This document shows positions 42,808-51,276 of a DNA stretch of 64,000 bases, one piece after another (the first letter of the stretch is position 1; each line of letters starts with the position of its first letter). This DNA comes from an uncultured Roseburia sp. GTDB lineage: Bacteria; Bacillota; Clostridia; Lachnospirales; Lachnospiraceae. The notes under the pieces are model-generated. The model was not told the origin of the DNA. It did not search any database and saw only the letters and a list, made by a program, of their open reading frames with translations. The position numbers and the translations under genes were made by a program. Location: the NCBI GenBank assembly GCA_900548205.1, contig URJS01000003.1, positions 14,409-78,408 on the forward strand, read 5' to 3'.

Positions 42808-43897
42808 TTATCTGGTAGTTGGCGCAGGGCTTTACGGAGCAGTCTTTGCCTATGAGGCAAAGAAAAAGGGAAAGAGCTGCCTTGTGATCGACAAGCGGCC
42901 GCACATTGCGGGAAATGTATACTGTGAGAATGTGCATGGGATCAATGTGCATAAATATGGCGCGCATATTTTTCATACCTCCGACAAAAAAATCTGGGAT
43001 TATGTCAATCAGTTTGCAGAATTTAATCATTACATTAACTCACCGGTGGCAGTCTATAAGGATGAGTTATACAATCTCCCATTTAATATGAATACGTTCA
43101 GTAAGATGTGGGGCGTGCGGACGCCGGAGGAAGCACAGAAGAAGATCAGGGAGCAGATTGAGAGTCTTCATATCACAGAGCCGAAGAATCTGGAGGAGCA
43201 GGCGCTTTCGCTTGTCGGCACAGATGTATACGAAAAGCTGATCAAGGGGTATACGGAAAAGCAGTGGGGACGCGACTGCAAGGAGCTGCCCGCCTTTATT
43301 ATTAAGAGGCTTCCGCTGCGCTTTATCTATGATAACAATTATTTCAACGACAGGTATCAGGGCATTCCGATCGGCGGTTATACCGCAATCGTGGAAAAGA
43401 TGCTGGACGGTATTGATGTGCTGTTAGACACGGATTATTTCGCGTTTATCAAGGAGCATGAAAATATAGCGCCAAAGACGATATTTACCGGCATGATCGA
43501 TGAGTTTTATGATTTCCGCCTCGGCGTGCTGGAGTATCGGACGGTCCGCTTTGAGACAGAGGAATTGGACTGCGAGAACTATCAGGGAAATGCTGTGGTG
43601 AATTACACAGAGCGCGAGGTGCCGTATACGAGGATCATTGAGCATAAGCATTTTGAATTTGGCAAGCAGCCGACGACTGTGATCTCCAGAGAGTATTCCA
43701 AGGAATGGGAAAAGGGAGACGAGCCTTATTATCCGGTAAATAATGAGAAGAACAACGAGCTTTATAAGAAATACGAGGAGCTGGCGAAGAAAGAGCAGAA
43801 GGTTATTTTCGGCGGACGTCTCGGCGGTTATAAATATTATGACATGGATAAGGTCATTGCGGCGGCGCTGCAGATGTGTGAGAGCGAGCTGAATTAG
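42791..43897 (+). CDS. glf: UDP-galactopyranose mutase
   Basis: FAD-dependent enzyme that converts UDP-galactopyranose to UDP-galactofuranose, the donor for the two flanking transferases. The 368-residue protein starts with the FAD-binding VVGAGLYGAVFAYEAKKKG, then IAGNVYCENVHGINVHKYGAHIFHT and FNLPFNMNTF-like YNLPFNMNTFSKMWG; TEKQWGRDCKELP and NRYQGIP-like DRYQGIPIGGYT hold the active-site Arg and Tyr residues, and the end GGRLGGYKYYDMDKVI is the standard flavin-binding end. GGAGG at 42779-42783 sets the ATG. Placement between two GlfT2-like genes is strong functional context. Confidence 0.97.
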   Translation: MKTSYDYLVVGAGLYGAVFAYEAKKKGKSCLVIDKRPHIAGNVYCENVHGINVHKYGAHIFHTSDKKIWDYVNQFAEFNHYINSPVAVYKDELYNLPFNMNTFSKMWGVRTPEEAQKKIREQIESLHITEPKNLEEQALSLVGTDVYEKLIKGYTEKQWGRDCKELPAFIIKRLPLRFIYDNNYFNDRYQGIPIGGYTAIVEKMLDGIDVLLDTDYFAFIKEHENIAPKTIFTGMIDEFYDFRLGVLEYRTVRFETEELDCENYQGNAVVNYTEREVPYTRIIEHKHFEFGKQPTTVISREYSKEWEKGDEPYYPVNNEKNNELYKKYEELAKKEQKVIFGGRLGGYKYYDMDKVIAAALQMCESELN

Positions 43898-43915
43898 TTA
43901 GGAGAGGAATCAGGT

Positions 43916-45712
43916 ATGGATATTCAGAAGATTTTATTCCCGGAGGTGGGAAGGTGCACCGAAACAGAGCTGTATTTCCGATTGGGAAAGAAAACCGAAT
44001 ATCGTGGAGACAAAAAAAGCATTACCTTTCGCAGGCATGCGGTTGTGACCTTCGACACATATTTCAATGGATTTTCGATTGAGAAATGGATGAAGTATAC
44101 AGTATTGCAGCAGTTAGCGCTTCGCCTGTCTCTGTCCGGCAAGTTTAAGGTGACGCTGCTTGGCAAGGAGCAGATCCATAAGGACGTCTTAACAAAGGTG
44201 ATCAGCGAGACCGTCGTGGAGTGTGACGGCAGAGGGGAATTTGAATTTCCTTATACGCTTGGAGAAAAGAAGGGGATGTATACCTTCCGTCTGGAGGCGC
44301 TTTCGGACGGGGCGTGCTTTTATGGGGGCACATATATCACCGACCTTGCCAAGGAGCGCGTTCGTGATGTGAAGCTCGGAATCGCGATCTGTACCTTTAA
44401 ACGAGAAGCGTTTGTCGAAAAAAATATCAGAATCCTAAATGAGGAGATCTTAAATAATCCTGCTTCTCCGCTGTATGGACGCATGAAGGTGTTCATTGCC
44501 GATAACGGAAAATCTCTTGACAGAGAGCGCCTGTCGTCTGAGCATATTTACATCAATCCAAACAGAAATCTCGGAGGAGCCGGAGGCTTCACGCGCGATC
44601 TGATCGAGATGATGAATCATAACGAGGAGCTTGGAATCACGCACGCGCTGTTAATGGATGATGATATTGTGATCGAGCCGGAGGCGCTGGTGAAGACCTA
44701 CCGGATTCTTTCGCTGTTAAAGGATGACTATGCGGACGCCTTTGTGGGCGGCGCAATGCTGCGCCTTGACAAGCAGGCGATCCAGGTAGAGGCAGGAGCC
44801 TCATGGAATGGCGGGCACTTAAATTCCTTAAAGCACAATTTGAACCTGAAGAAATGCAAGTCCTGCCTTTATAACGAGGTGGAGGAGTATACGGAGTTCA
44901 ACGCGTGGTGGTATTGCTGTTTCCCGATGAAGATCGTGACGCCGGACAATCTGCCTCTGCCGATCTTTATCCGCGGGGACGATCTGGAATACGGGCTTCG
45001 CAACATGAAGCATTTGATCCTGATGAACGGCATCTGCGTGTGGCATGAGCCGTTTGAGAATAAATATTCCTCGTTTTTGGAGTACTATATCATGCGCAAT
45101 CAGCTGATAGACAACTCCTTCCATTGCCAGTGGTACGGCGCAAAGCAGCTTACAAAGGCGATGCTCGGTCATTGTATGAGAGAGATCATGTTCTACCGTT
45201 ATAAAAATGTCGACCTGTATCTGCGCGGGATCAGGGACTTCCTAAAAGGACCGGAGTGGCTCATGGAGCAGGACGGCGAAGCGCTGCATCAGTCTGTGAT
45301 GGCAGCGGGATATAAGGCACAGGAGCTGGAACAGCTGGACATGGCATTTAGCTACCTGGTATATCAGGAAAGCTATGGGTATGTCGATAATAGAAAGTCA
45401 AAGATCAAGCGGCTTTTAACCTTTAACGGGCTTTTTCTGCGGGCGAAGGGAACCAATATCATTCCGATGGCAGCTGCGAGACCGGTTCATTTTTACAGGA
45501 AGAAGCGCGTGATGCAGTATGATGTGACAAGCAGGAAAGCATTTATTACCGAGAAGTCCGTGGGCGCATCCCTAAGATATATGGGCAAGGTGTTCGGGCT
45601 GATCTGCGTGCTGCCGTTCCGGTTAAAAAAAGCGCAGCAGGCATATCGCACGGAGGGCATGCGCCTTCGCACGCTTGCGTTCTGGAATGAGTTTTTAGGT
45701 CTTGATTCCTAA
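43916..45712 (+). CDS. GlfT2-like galactofuranosyltransferase, copy 2
   Basis: Protein of 598 residues, homologous along its whole length to the one at 40987: N-terminal beta domain, GIAICTFKREAFVEKNI, NPNRNLGGAGGFTRD, DDD metal site in ALLMDDDIVIEP, FNAWWYCCFPM, FIRGDDLEYGLR and WHEPFENKYSSFLEYYIMRN. The two copies differ widely outside these motifs, so duplication is old. Paired GlfT enzymes occur in mycobacteria (GlfT1 primes, GlfT2 extends); a similar division or two linkage types is likely. The next gene encodes an exported beta-helix protein. Confidence 0.9.
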   Translation: MDIQKILFPEVGRCTETELYFRLGKKTEYRGDKKSITFRRHAVVTFDTYFNGFSIEKWMKYTVLQQLALRLSLSGKFKVTLLGKEQIHKDVLTKVISETVVECDGRGEFEFPYTLGEKKGMYTFRLEALSDGACFYGGTYITDLAKERVRDVKLGIAICTFKREAFVEKNIRILNEEILNNPASPLYGRMKVFIADNGKSLDRERLSSEHIYINPNRNLGGAGGFTRDLIEMMNHNEELGITHALLMDDDIVIEPEALVKTYRILSLLKDDYADAFVGGAMLRLDKQAIQVEAGASWNGGHLNSLKHNLNLKKCKSCLYNEVEEYTEFNAWWYCCFPMKIVTPDNLPLPIFIRGDDLEYGLRNMKHLILMNGICVWHEPFENKYSSFLEYYIMRNQLIDNSFHCQWYGAKQLTKAMLGHCMREIMFYRYKNVDLYLRGIRDFLKGPEWLMEQDGEALHQSVMAAGYKAQELEQLDMAFSYLVYQESYGYVDNRKSKIKRLLTFNGLFLRAKGTNIIPMAAARPVHFYRKKRVMQYDVTSRKAFITEKSVGASLRYMGKVFGLICVLPFRLKKAQQAYRTEGMRLRTLAFWNEFLGLDS

Positions 45713-45748
45713 GAGAAAAAATTGCGACACCTTGGAATGGAGAAAAAT

Positions 45749-47494
45749 ATGAAGAAAAAAATCGTAATTGCAGCCGTGCTCGTTGCATATCTGGGGCTCT
45801 CAGCGGCAGTCGTCTCCGGTGTTTTTGAGAAAAAGGAGGAGCCGCCCGCAGTGGCAGAGGAGGAACCAAAGGAGGTAGATCCGATTGATGCTGCTCTTGC
45901 CGAAAGAACGTTTGAGTTGGTTGAAAATACGCTGGAATATGCAGCATCGGGGCAGTCAGGGCTGTATCTGGAAACAGAGGATCTGCTGCTCTTGGAGGAG
46001 GATAAGCAGAGTCTTCTCTCACGCTATCAGCTTCCTCCGCTTGTGAGAATGGACGAGAAGGATGCGGCGGAGAAAATGTCAAACCTGCAGGTGTTTCAAA
46101 GAATCGAGGCGCTTGGGGCGGATATGCTTTCCTTTTACACACCGGAGTATTACTGGAAGAAAATTTATAATGATTCGATCACGACAGTCAAAGACGCGAT
46201 TTCTTTTGAGGAGCATGTGACTTTTTCAGGAACGCGGGCGTCTGAATTAAACGCATTACTGCAGACAAGCGCAAATGTCGTTGTCGATATTGCAGCCAAG
46301 GAGATTCTTTTGGATGAGACGATCCGCGTGCCGTCCAATGTAAGCATTGAGGGCAACGGCGTTATCGTAAACGGAGAGGCAAACGTTCCCTATGCAGTCC
46401 TATTGGAAAACGCCGAGAATGCTGCAGTCAAGGGAATGCGGCTTCTTGGCGGCTTTGAGCAGGGAATTTATATTATTCGCTCAAATAAAGTGCTGATTTA
46501 TGGGAATGAGATCACCAATGCGGTTCATAAGGCGCTCTGCGTCATGGACGATAATCAGTATGTAAACCTTGTGGGAAACTCGATCCATGAGAACGGAAAC
46601 GGCTCTATTTTTTTAAACGGAGAGATCACAAACTGTATCATCCAGCATAATGCGGTGTATCAGAACCGCGGTACGAGAAATCTGACGGCGGGGATCGTAT
46701 TTTCCTCTATGATCGTGGAAGACCCTTATACGCCGTATAATGAATTTTTGGATGAATATCTCTATGATCTGAAAAAGACGCCGAACCATAACGTGGTGAT
46801 GGATAATCTGATCCAGGGAAATTATTCCTCCGGCTTCTATTCGGACGGCGCATATCTCAATTATGTGATCGACAATGTGATCGAGGATAATGAAAAAGAG
46901 GGGATGTGCTTAGACTATGGAACGTTCGGAACCTATGTCAGCGGCAATACGATCCAAAGAAACGGGGAGAGAAACCGCCAGACGGACGAGGACCTTGAGG
47001 CTGATTTCATTCTCGGCGCCGGAAGACTGCCGGATGGTTCCTCTACAGCAAAGCTGCCAGGCATTTCCATTGATAACTCTGCCTATAATATTGTATATAA
47101 TAATAATATCAATGAGAATTCAGGAAGCGGGGTGAAAATGGTTAGATCAGGTTACCGGAATGTAATTTTGTCAAATCTGATCACGGATAATAACGCCGGA
47201 CAAAACGAGGCATATCACGGCTTTGGAATCGAGCTTGGCCATGCGAGCACGCCGGACGAGCCGGTCAAGGGACTGGACTTTACGGCAGATTATGAAAATA
47301 TCCTTGCAAGAAATATCATTTCCGGTCATCATTATTCGGGAATTTATATCGGGGAGGACTGCTACTGTAACGACCTGATTGACAATGTGATTTTGGACTG
47401 CACGCAGTTTTCGGTTGAGAATTTCAGCAGTTACTTTAACAGTGCAGTTGGAAATAATACCAATGTGGGCACATTAAGCTTTACGCTTGAGTAA
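45749..47494 (+). CDS. Exported right-handed beta-helix protein
   Basis: Protein of 581 residues. The ATG at 45749 has GGAG seven bases upstream and opens into a signal or anchor segment (KKKIVIAAVLVAYLGLSAAVVSGVF), followed by an acidic linker EEPPAVAEEEPKEVD. A helical domain to about residue 150 precedes many parallel beta-helix coils (VSIEGNGVIVN, IYIIRSNKVLIYGNEI, NVVMDNLIQGNYSSGF, GIELGHAS, GIYIGEDCYCNDLIDNVIL). This fold is used by polysaccharide lyases, hydrolases and C5-epimerases such as AlgG; the catalytic residues are not evident. In the Galf operon it may trim or modify the exported chain. Function otherwise unknown. Confidence 0.75.
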   Translation: MKKKIVIAAVLVAYLGLSAAVVSGVFEKKEEPPAVAEEEPKEVDPIDAALAERTFELVENTLEYAASGQSGLYLETEDLLLLEEDKQSLLSRYQLPPLVRMDEKDAAEKMSNLQVFQRIEALGADMLSFYTPEYYWKKIYNDSITTVKDAISFEEHVTFSGTRASELNALLQTSANVVVDIAAKEILLDETIRVPSNVSIEGNGVIVNGEANVPYAVLLENAENAAVKGMRLLGGFEQGIYIIRSNKVLIYGNEITNAVHKALCVMDDNQYVNLVGNSIHENGNGSIFLNGEITNCIIQHNAVYQNRGTRNLTAGIVFSSMIVEDPYTPYNEFLDEYLYDLKKTPNHNVVMDNLIQGNYSSGFYSDGAYLNYVIDNVIEDNEKEGMCLDYGTFGTYVSGNTIQRNGERNRQTDEDLEADFILGAGRLPDGSSTAKLPGISIDNSAYNIVYNNNINENSGSGVKMVRSGYRNVILSNLITDNNAGQNEAYHGFGIELGHASTPDEPVKGLDFTADYENILARNIISGHHYSGIYIGEDCYCNDLIDNVILDCTQFSVENFSSYFNSAVGNNTNVGTLSFTLE

Positions 47495-47519
47495 TTGGAG
47501 GAAGCAGAGGAGGAAAAGA

Positions 47520-48476
47520 ATGCTACCAATCTTATATATTGTCATTCCCTGTTATAATGAGGAAAAGGTACTGCCGATCACATGCAGTATGTTTTTGGAA
47601 AAGATTACCGGACTGGTAGAAAAAGAGAAGATCAGCGATGAGAGCAGAATCCTGTTTGTCAATGACGGAAGCAAGGATCAGACATGGGAGATCATCTGTA
47701 AGCTGGCAGAAACAGACAGGCATTATATGGGAATCAGTCAGAGCAGAAACCGCGGACATCAGAATGCGGTGCTGGCAGGTCTGATGGAGGCGAAGGATGT
47801 CTGTGATATTACGATTTCCATTGACTGTGACGGTCAGGATGACATTGATGCGATGGACGAGATGATCGATGCGTATGCGGACGGCTGTGAGGTTGTCTAC
47901 GGCGTGCGCTCCAAGCGTGATACCGATACCTTTTTTAAGCGCTTTACAGCAGAGGGATTTTACAAGCTGTTAAATTGGATGGGTGCGGAGGTTATCTTTA
48001 ATCATGCAGATTATCGTCTCGTTTCCTCCAGAGTGCTGCAAGAATTTGCAAATTTTAAGGAGGTGAACATTTTCCTTCGGGGGATGTTCCCACTGGTCGG
48101 ATTTAAGAGCACAAGTGTGTACTATGAGCGCCATGAGCGCATTGCCGGAGAGAGCCATTATCCGCTGAAAAAAATGCTGGCGTTGGCATTCGACGGTATC
48201 ACAAGCCTGAGTGTAAAGCCTTTGCATCTGATCACGGGGATGGGATGCGCGATTGCTTTGTTAAGCTTTTGTGCCGTGATCTGGTCGATCGTCGTACAGC
48301 TGATCGGAGAGGCAGTGCCGGGCTGGGCAAGCATGACGAGCATTATCTGCTTCATTGGAGGCGTGCAGCTGATCAGCATCGGCGTATTGGGCGAATACAT
48401 CGGTAAGATCTATATGGAAGTAAAAGAGAGACCAAGATACATTATTAGTGACCGAACAAAGAAAAAAGAGGAATAA
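47520..48476 (+). CDS. GtrB/DPM1-like polyprenyl-phosphate sugar synthase (GT2)
   Basis: GT2 protein of 318 residues with AGGAGG at 47508-47513 before the ATG at 47520. VIPCYNEEKVLPI, FVNDGSKDQTWEI and the donor site SIDCDGQDDIDAMDEM (DGQDD in place of the usual DLQDP) form the catalytic domain; two C-terminal hydrophobic segments (about 230-260 and 270-295) follow MLALAFDGITSLSVKPL, the typical GtrB junction. It should load a sugar on undecaprenyl phosphate for a GT-C enzyme outside. Nearest GT-C candidates are the YfhO protein and the split membrane pairs. It is followed 7 bases later by the muramidase gene. Confidence 0.87.
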   Translation: MLPILYIVIPCYNEEKVLPITCSMFLEKITGLVEKEKISDESRILFVNDGSKDQTWEIICKLAETDRHYMGISQSRNRGHQNAVLAGLMEAKDVCDITISIDCDGQDDIDAMDEMIDAYADGCEVVYGVRSKRDTDTFFKRFTAEGFYKLLNWMGAEVIFNHADYRLVSSRVLQEFANFKEVNIFLRGMFPLVGFKSTSVYYERHERIAGESHYPLKKMLALAFDGITSLSVKPLHLITGMGCAIALLSFCAVIWSIVVQLIGEAVPGWASMTSIICFIGGVQLISIGVLGEYIGKIYMEVKERPRYIISDRTKKKEE

Positions 48477-48483
48477 TTAAGGT

Positions 48484-51150
48484 ATGAGAAGAAAAATAGC
48501 AGCTATGCTGGCGGTGGTGATGACGCTTAGCCTGATGACGCCAGATATTTACGCAGAGGCGTCCGTGAAAACTGGAGTGACCGAGAGCGTGCAGCAAGGA
48601 AATACGACAGCGGCCGAGGGTATGGCAGGGACTGAGACAAAGCCAACAGAGTCCACAGAGGAGAAAGAGACGGAGCCGACGGAGAGCGTGCCTGGAACAG
48701 AGATGAAGCCGACGGAGTCTACGGAAAAGACAGAAACGGAGACGACCGAGAGTACGGAAAAAGCAGAAGGCACGGAAAAGACAGAAGATAAAGAGAAGAA
48801 GGAGACGGAATCCACAGAGTCTACGGAAAAGAAAGAGGAGAAGTTGCCGGAGGAGACCGAGACAACAGAAAAGAAGGATAAAAAAGAAGCAGAGACTGAG
48901 TCACTGCCGGATGACCCTGAATATCTGAAATATTTAGAGCAGCAGAAGAGCTATCAGGGAGGGAGCAAAAGAAGCAGGAGGAGTACCTTTTACTCAGCGG
49001 TTTATCCGAGGCTTGGAGAGGGATATACACATGATCCAAAGTTCTCCAATCATACAATCCGTCATGGAATTGACGTATCCTATTACCAGAAAAATATTGA
49101 CTGGAACGCCGTAAAGGCAAGCGGTGTTGAATTTGTATTTGTGCGTGTGGGCTACCGCGGCTATGCGCCGGCGGGCAACATGGCGGTTGACCCTTATGCA
49201 AAGCAGAATCTTCAGGGGGCGATCAACGCGGGCTTAAAGGTAGGCGCTTATGTTTTCTCGCAGGCAGTCAATGAGGCAGAGGCAATTCAGGAGGCACAGT
49301 TTGCCCTACAGCAGGTAGCGGGATATAACATCACGATGCCGATCGTTATGGATTTTGAGTATGCCTATTATTCTAACGGAGCAGAGGGAAGACTTGCAGC
49401 AGCACATTTGAGCAGGGATCAGCATACTGCGATCGTCAATGCATTTGGAGCGACGATCAGGAATGCAGGCTATGAGCCAATGATCTACGCAAATAAGAGT
49501 ATGCTTGAAAATTCTTTAAATTCTTGGGCAATTCCTTATAAAATATGGCTTGCGCGCTATCCAAAGTCTGCGCCGTTTGCAGCGGGATACGGCGGGAATT
49601 ATGAATTCTGGCAGTATACCAGCGGCGGATATGTAAACGGAATCGCGGGCAGAGTCGACTGTAATTTCTGGTATGAACCAAAGATCTATACACAGACAGT
49701 CAAGGACAGTATTTATACCATAGCGACAGCACTGGACGAGGGAATGGTGCTTGATATTAAGCATGGATCCGGTGCAAACAGCGCGAACCTGCAGCTTCTT
49801 GGAAAGAACGCGGGAAGTCAGCAGGACTTTAAGGTGACGTACGTCGGAGACGGCAAGTATACGATCATGGCAATGTGCTCCGGCAAATATCTGGATGCAG
49901 AATGGGGCGGTACGACCGAGGGTACAAACATCGTGCAGTATGACAGCAACAGCGGAGATAATCAGAGATGGTACATACAGGACGCGGGAGACGGAAATTA
50001 TTATATTCGCTCCGTGGTGAGTCAGATGTGCATGGATGTTGCAGGAGGCGCGCATAATGGCGCCAATATCTACCTTTGGAATTATAACGGCGGCTTGAAT
50101 CAGAAATTTAAGTTTAAGAGCGTCGAGTATACACAGTCTGTGGCAGATGGCTTATATATGATCTCTGCAGAGCAGGATGCCAACCTTGTGTGGGATGTTA
50201 CCGATGCAGCGGGACATAATTCCGCAAATATCGGTATATGGGAGAAGAAGAACGAGAATAACCAGAAGTTCTATATCAATCATGCAGGCGGAAATAAGTA
50301 CACCATTTCTGCAAAGCATTCCGGCAAATATGTGGATGCTGAGTGGGGCGGCGGTCATGCGGGCGCAAATATTATCCAGTATGACGGAAACGGTGCAGAC
50401 AACCAGAAATGGTATTTTAAGGATGCAGGAAATGGAAGCTATTATATCATTTCCGCGGCAAGCGGTCTGTATGCGGATATAGCAGGCTCGGTAAACATGG
50501 GAAATAATATTCATCTGTGGGATGGAAATGCGGGTGCAAATCAGAGATTCCAGCTCACGCTTGTAAGCGACAGGGATACGCCTCCGGTTGTCGGGGAGGG
50601 ATTCGAAGGCTGGCATGTAGAGAACGGAAAGAAATACTGGTACGATCACGGCACGATGGCGCGTGATAAGGAGGTATACGATCCGCAGACAGATGCATGG
50701 TACTGGTTCGATGGCGACGGCGGTATGGCGACCAACAAGGATGTGTTTGTTCCGACGAATGACCAGCGGACGGAAGGCAAATGGGTTCGTTATGATGTGA
50801 ACGGGCATATGAAAAAGGGAGAAGACTACCGTTATGGAGGCTGGTATTGGTTTGATCCGATCACAGGCGAGATGATAAAGGATTTTGTATTTATTCCAGA
50901 GGCTGGTACAGAAGGTAAGTGGGTATATTACGATGAAGTGGACGGTAAGATGCACCACGGAGAGAGCTGTATCGACGGGAACTGGTATTATTTCGATGAG
51001 TGGACCGGAAAAATGGTTCATGGGGAATATTATAGAAATGGCAACTGGTATTACTATGACCAGATCACCGGTATTATGGCGCATGGCTGGGTGACACTTC
51101 CAAACGGAACAAGAGCCTACTATGACGAGATAACGGGAATCAGAAGATAA
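48484..51150 (+). CDS. Secreted GH25 muramidase with ricin-type and cell-wall-binding repeats
   Basis: Protein of 888 residues in modules: signal peptide (to about residue 24), a Thr/Glu/Lys/Ser low-complexity linker (50-140), a GH25 lysozyme domain (about 190-400) with GIDVSYYQ (Asp197) and DFEYAY (Asp290/Glu292) as catalytic residues, two ricin-B-like trefoils (about 415-550 and 555-695, with QxW-like NQRWYI, NQKFKF, NQKWYF, NQRFQL), and C-terminal wall-binding repeats (700-888) with WYWFD and GKWVRYD units. GH25 cleaves the MurNAc-GlcNAc bond of peptidoglycan. No LPxTG sorting signal is present, so the repeats should hold it to the wall. The only ribosome site, AGAGG at 48467-48471, is rather far; expression may follow the preceding gene. 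Confidence 0.92.
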   Translation: MRRKIAAMLAVVMTLSLMTPDIYAEASVKTGVTESVQQGNTTAAEGMAGTETKPTESTEEKETEPTESVPGTEMKPTESTEKTETETTESTEKAEGTEKTEDKEKKETESTESTEKKEEKLPEETETTEKKDKKEAETESLPDDPEYLKYLEQQKSYQGGSKRSRRSTFYSAVYPRLGEGYTHDPKFSNHTIRHGIDVSYYQKNIDWNAVKASGVEFVFVRVGYRGYAPAGNMAVDPYAKQNLQGAINAGLKVGAYVFSQAVNEAEAIQEAQFALQQVAGYNITMPIVMDFEYAYYSNGAEGRLAAAHLSRDQHTAIVNAFGATIRNAGYEPMIYANKSMLENSLNSWAIPYKIWLARYPKSAPFAAGYGGNYEFWQYTSGGYVNGIAGRVDCNFWYEPKIYTQTVKDSIYTIATALDEGMVLDIKHGSGANSANLQLLGKNAGSQQDFKVTYVGDGKYTIMAMCSGKYLDAEWGGTTEGTNIVQYDSNSGDNQRWYIQDAGDGNYYIRSVVSQMCMDVAGGAHNGANIYLWNYNGGLNQKFKFKSVEYTQSVADGLYMISAEQDANLVWDVTDAAGHNSANIGIWEKKNENNQKFYINHAGGNKYTISAKHSGKYVDAEWGGGHAGANIIQYDGNGADNQKWYFKDAGNGSYYIISAASGLYADIAGSVNMGNNIHLWDGNAGANQRFQLTLVSDRDTPPVVGEGFEGWHVENGKKYWYDHGTMARDKEVYDPQTDAWYWFDGDGGMATNKDVFVPTNDQRTEGKWVRYDVNGHMKKGEDYRYGGWYWFDPITGEMIKDFVFIPEAGTEGKWVYYDEVDGKMHHGESCIDGNWYYFDEWTGKMVHGEYYRNGNWYYYDQITGIMAHGWVTLPNGTRAYYDEITGIRR
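48631..48903 (+). repeat. Low-complexity Thr/Glu/Lys/Ser-coding tract
   Basis: Encodes residues about 50-140 of the muramidase with imperfect repeats of STEK, PTEST and TETTEST type. The tract is the sort of stretch that changes length by slippage and would form an extended, possibly glycosylated, spacer between membrane and enzyme. Confidence 0.7.
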
Positions 51151-51191
51151 AATAACAACGAGCGGAACGCATTAGGCGCCACTCTTATGTC

Positions 51192-51234
51192 AATAAAAAC
51201 AGGATGCGGTAATTTACCGCATCCTGTTTTTATT
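51192..51234. terminator. Bidirectional terminator between convergent hydrolase genes
   Basis: A perfect 43-base palindrome: 21-base arms (51192-51212 and 51214-51234) flank one central base. The stem core ACAGGATGCGGTAA is bounded by A-rich and T-rich ends, giving a U-tract in both directions. It ends both the GH25 gene (+) and the GH43 gene (-), 42 bases from each stop. Confidence 0.92.
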
Positions 51235-51276
51235 GCTTTATGGTCATCGCCAGAAGCTTGACGACCTTTGTTTTTT

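Noticed and set aside
48631..48903. CRISPR-like or tandem DNA repeat
   Set aside because: The repetition is imperfect, in frame and of Thr/Glu/Lys codons inside a secreted protein; there are no equal-length unique spacers.
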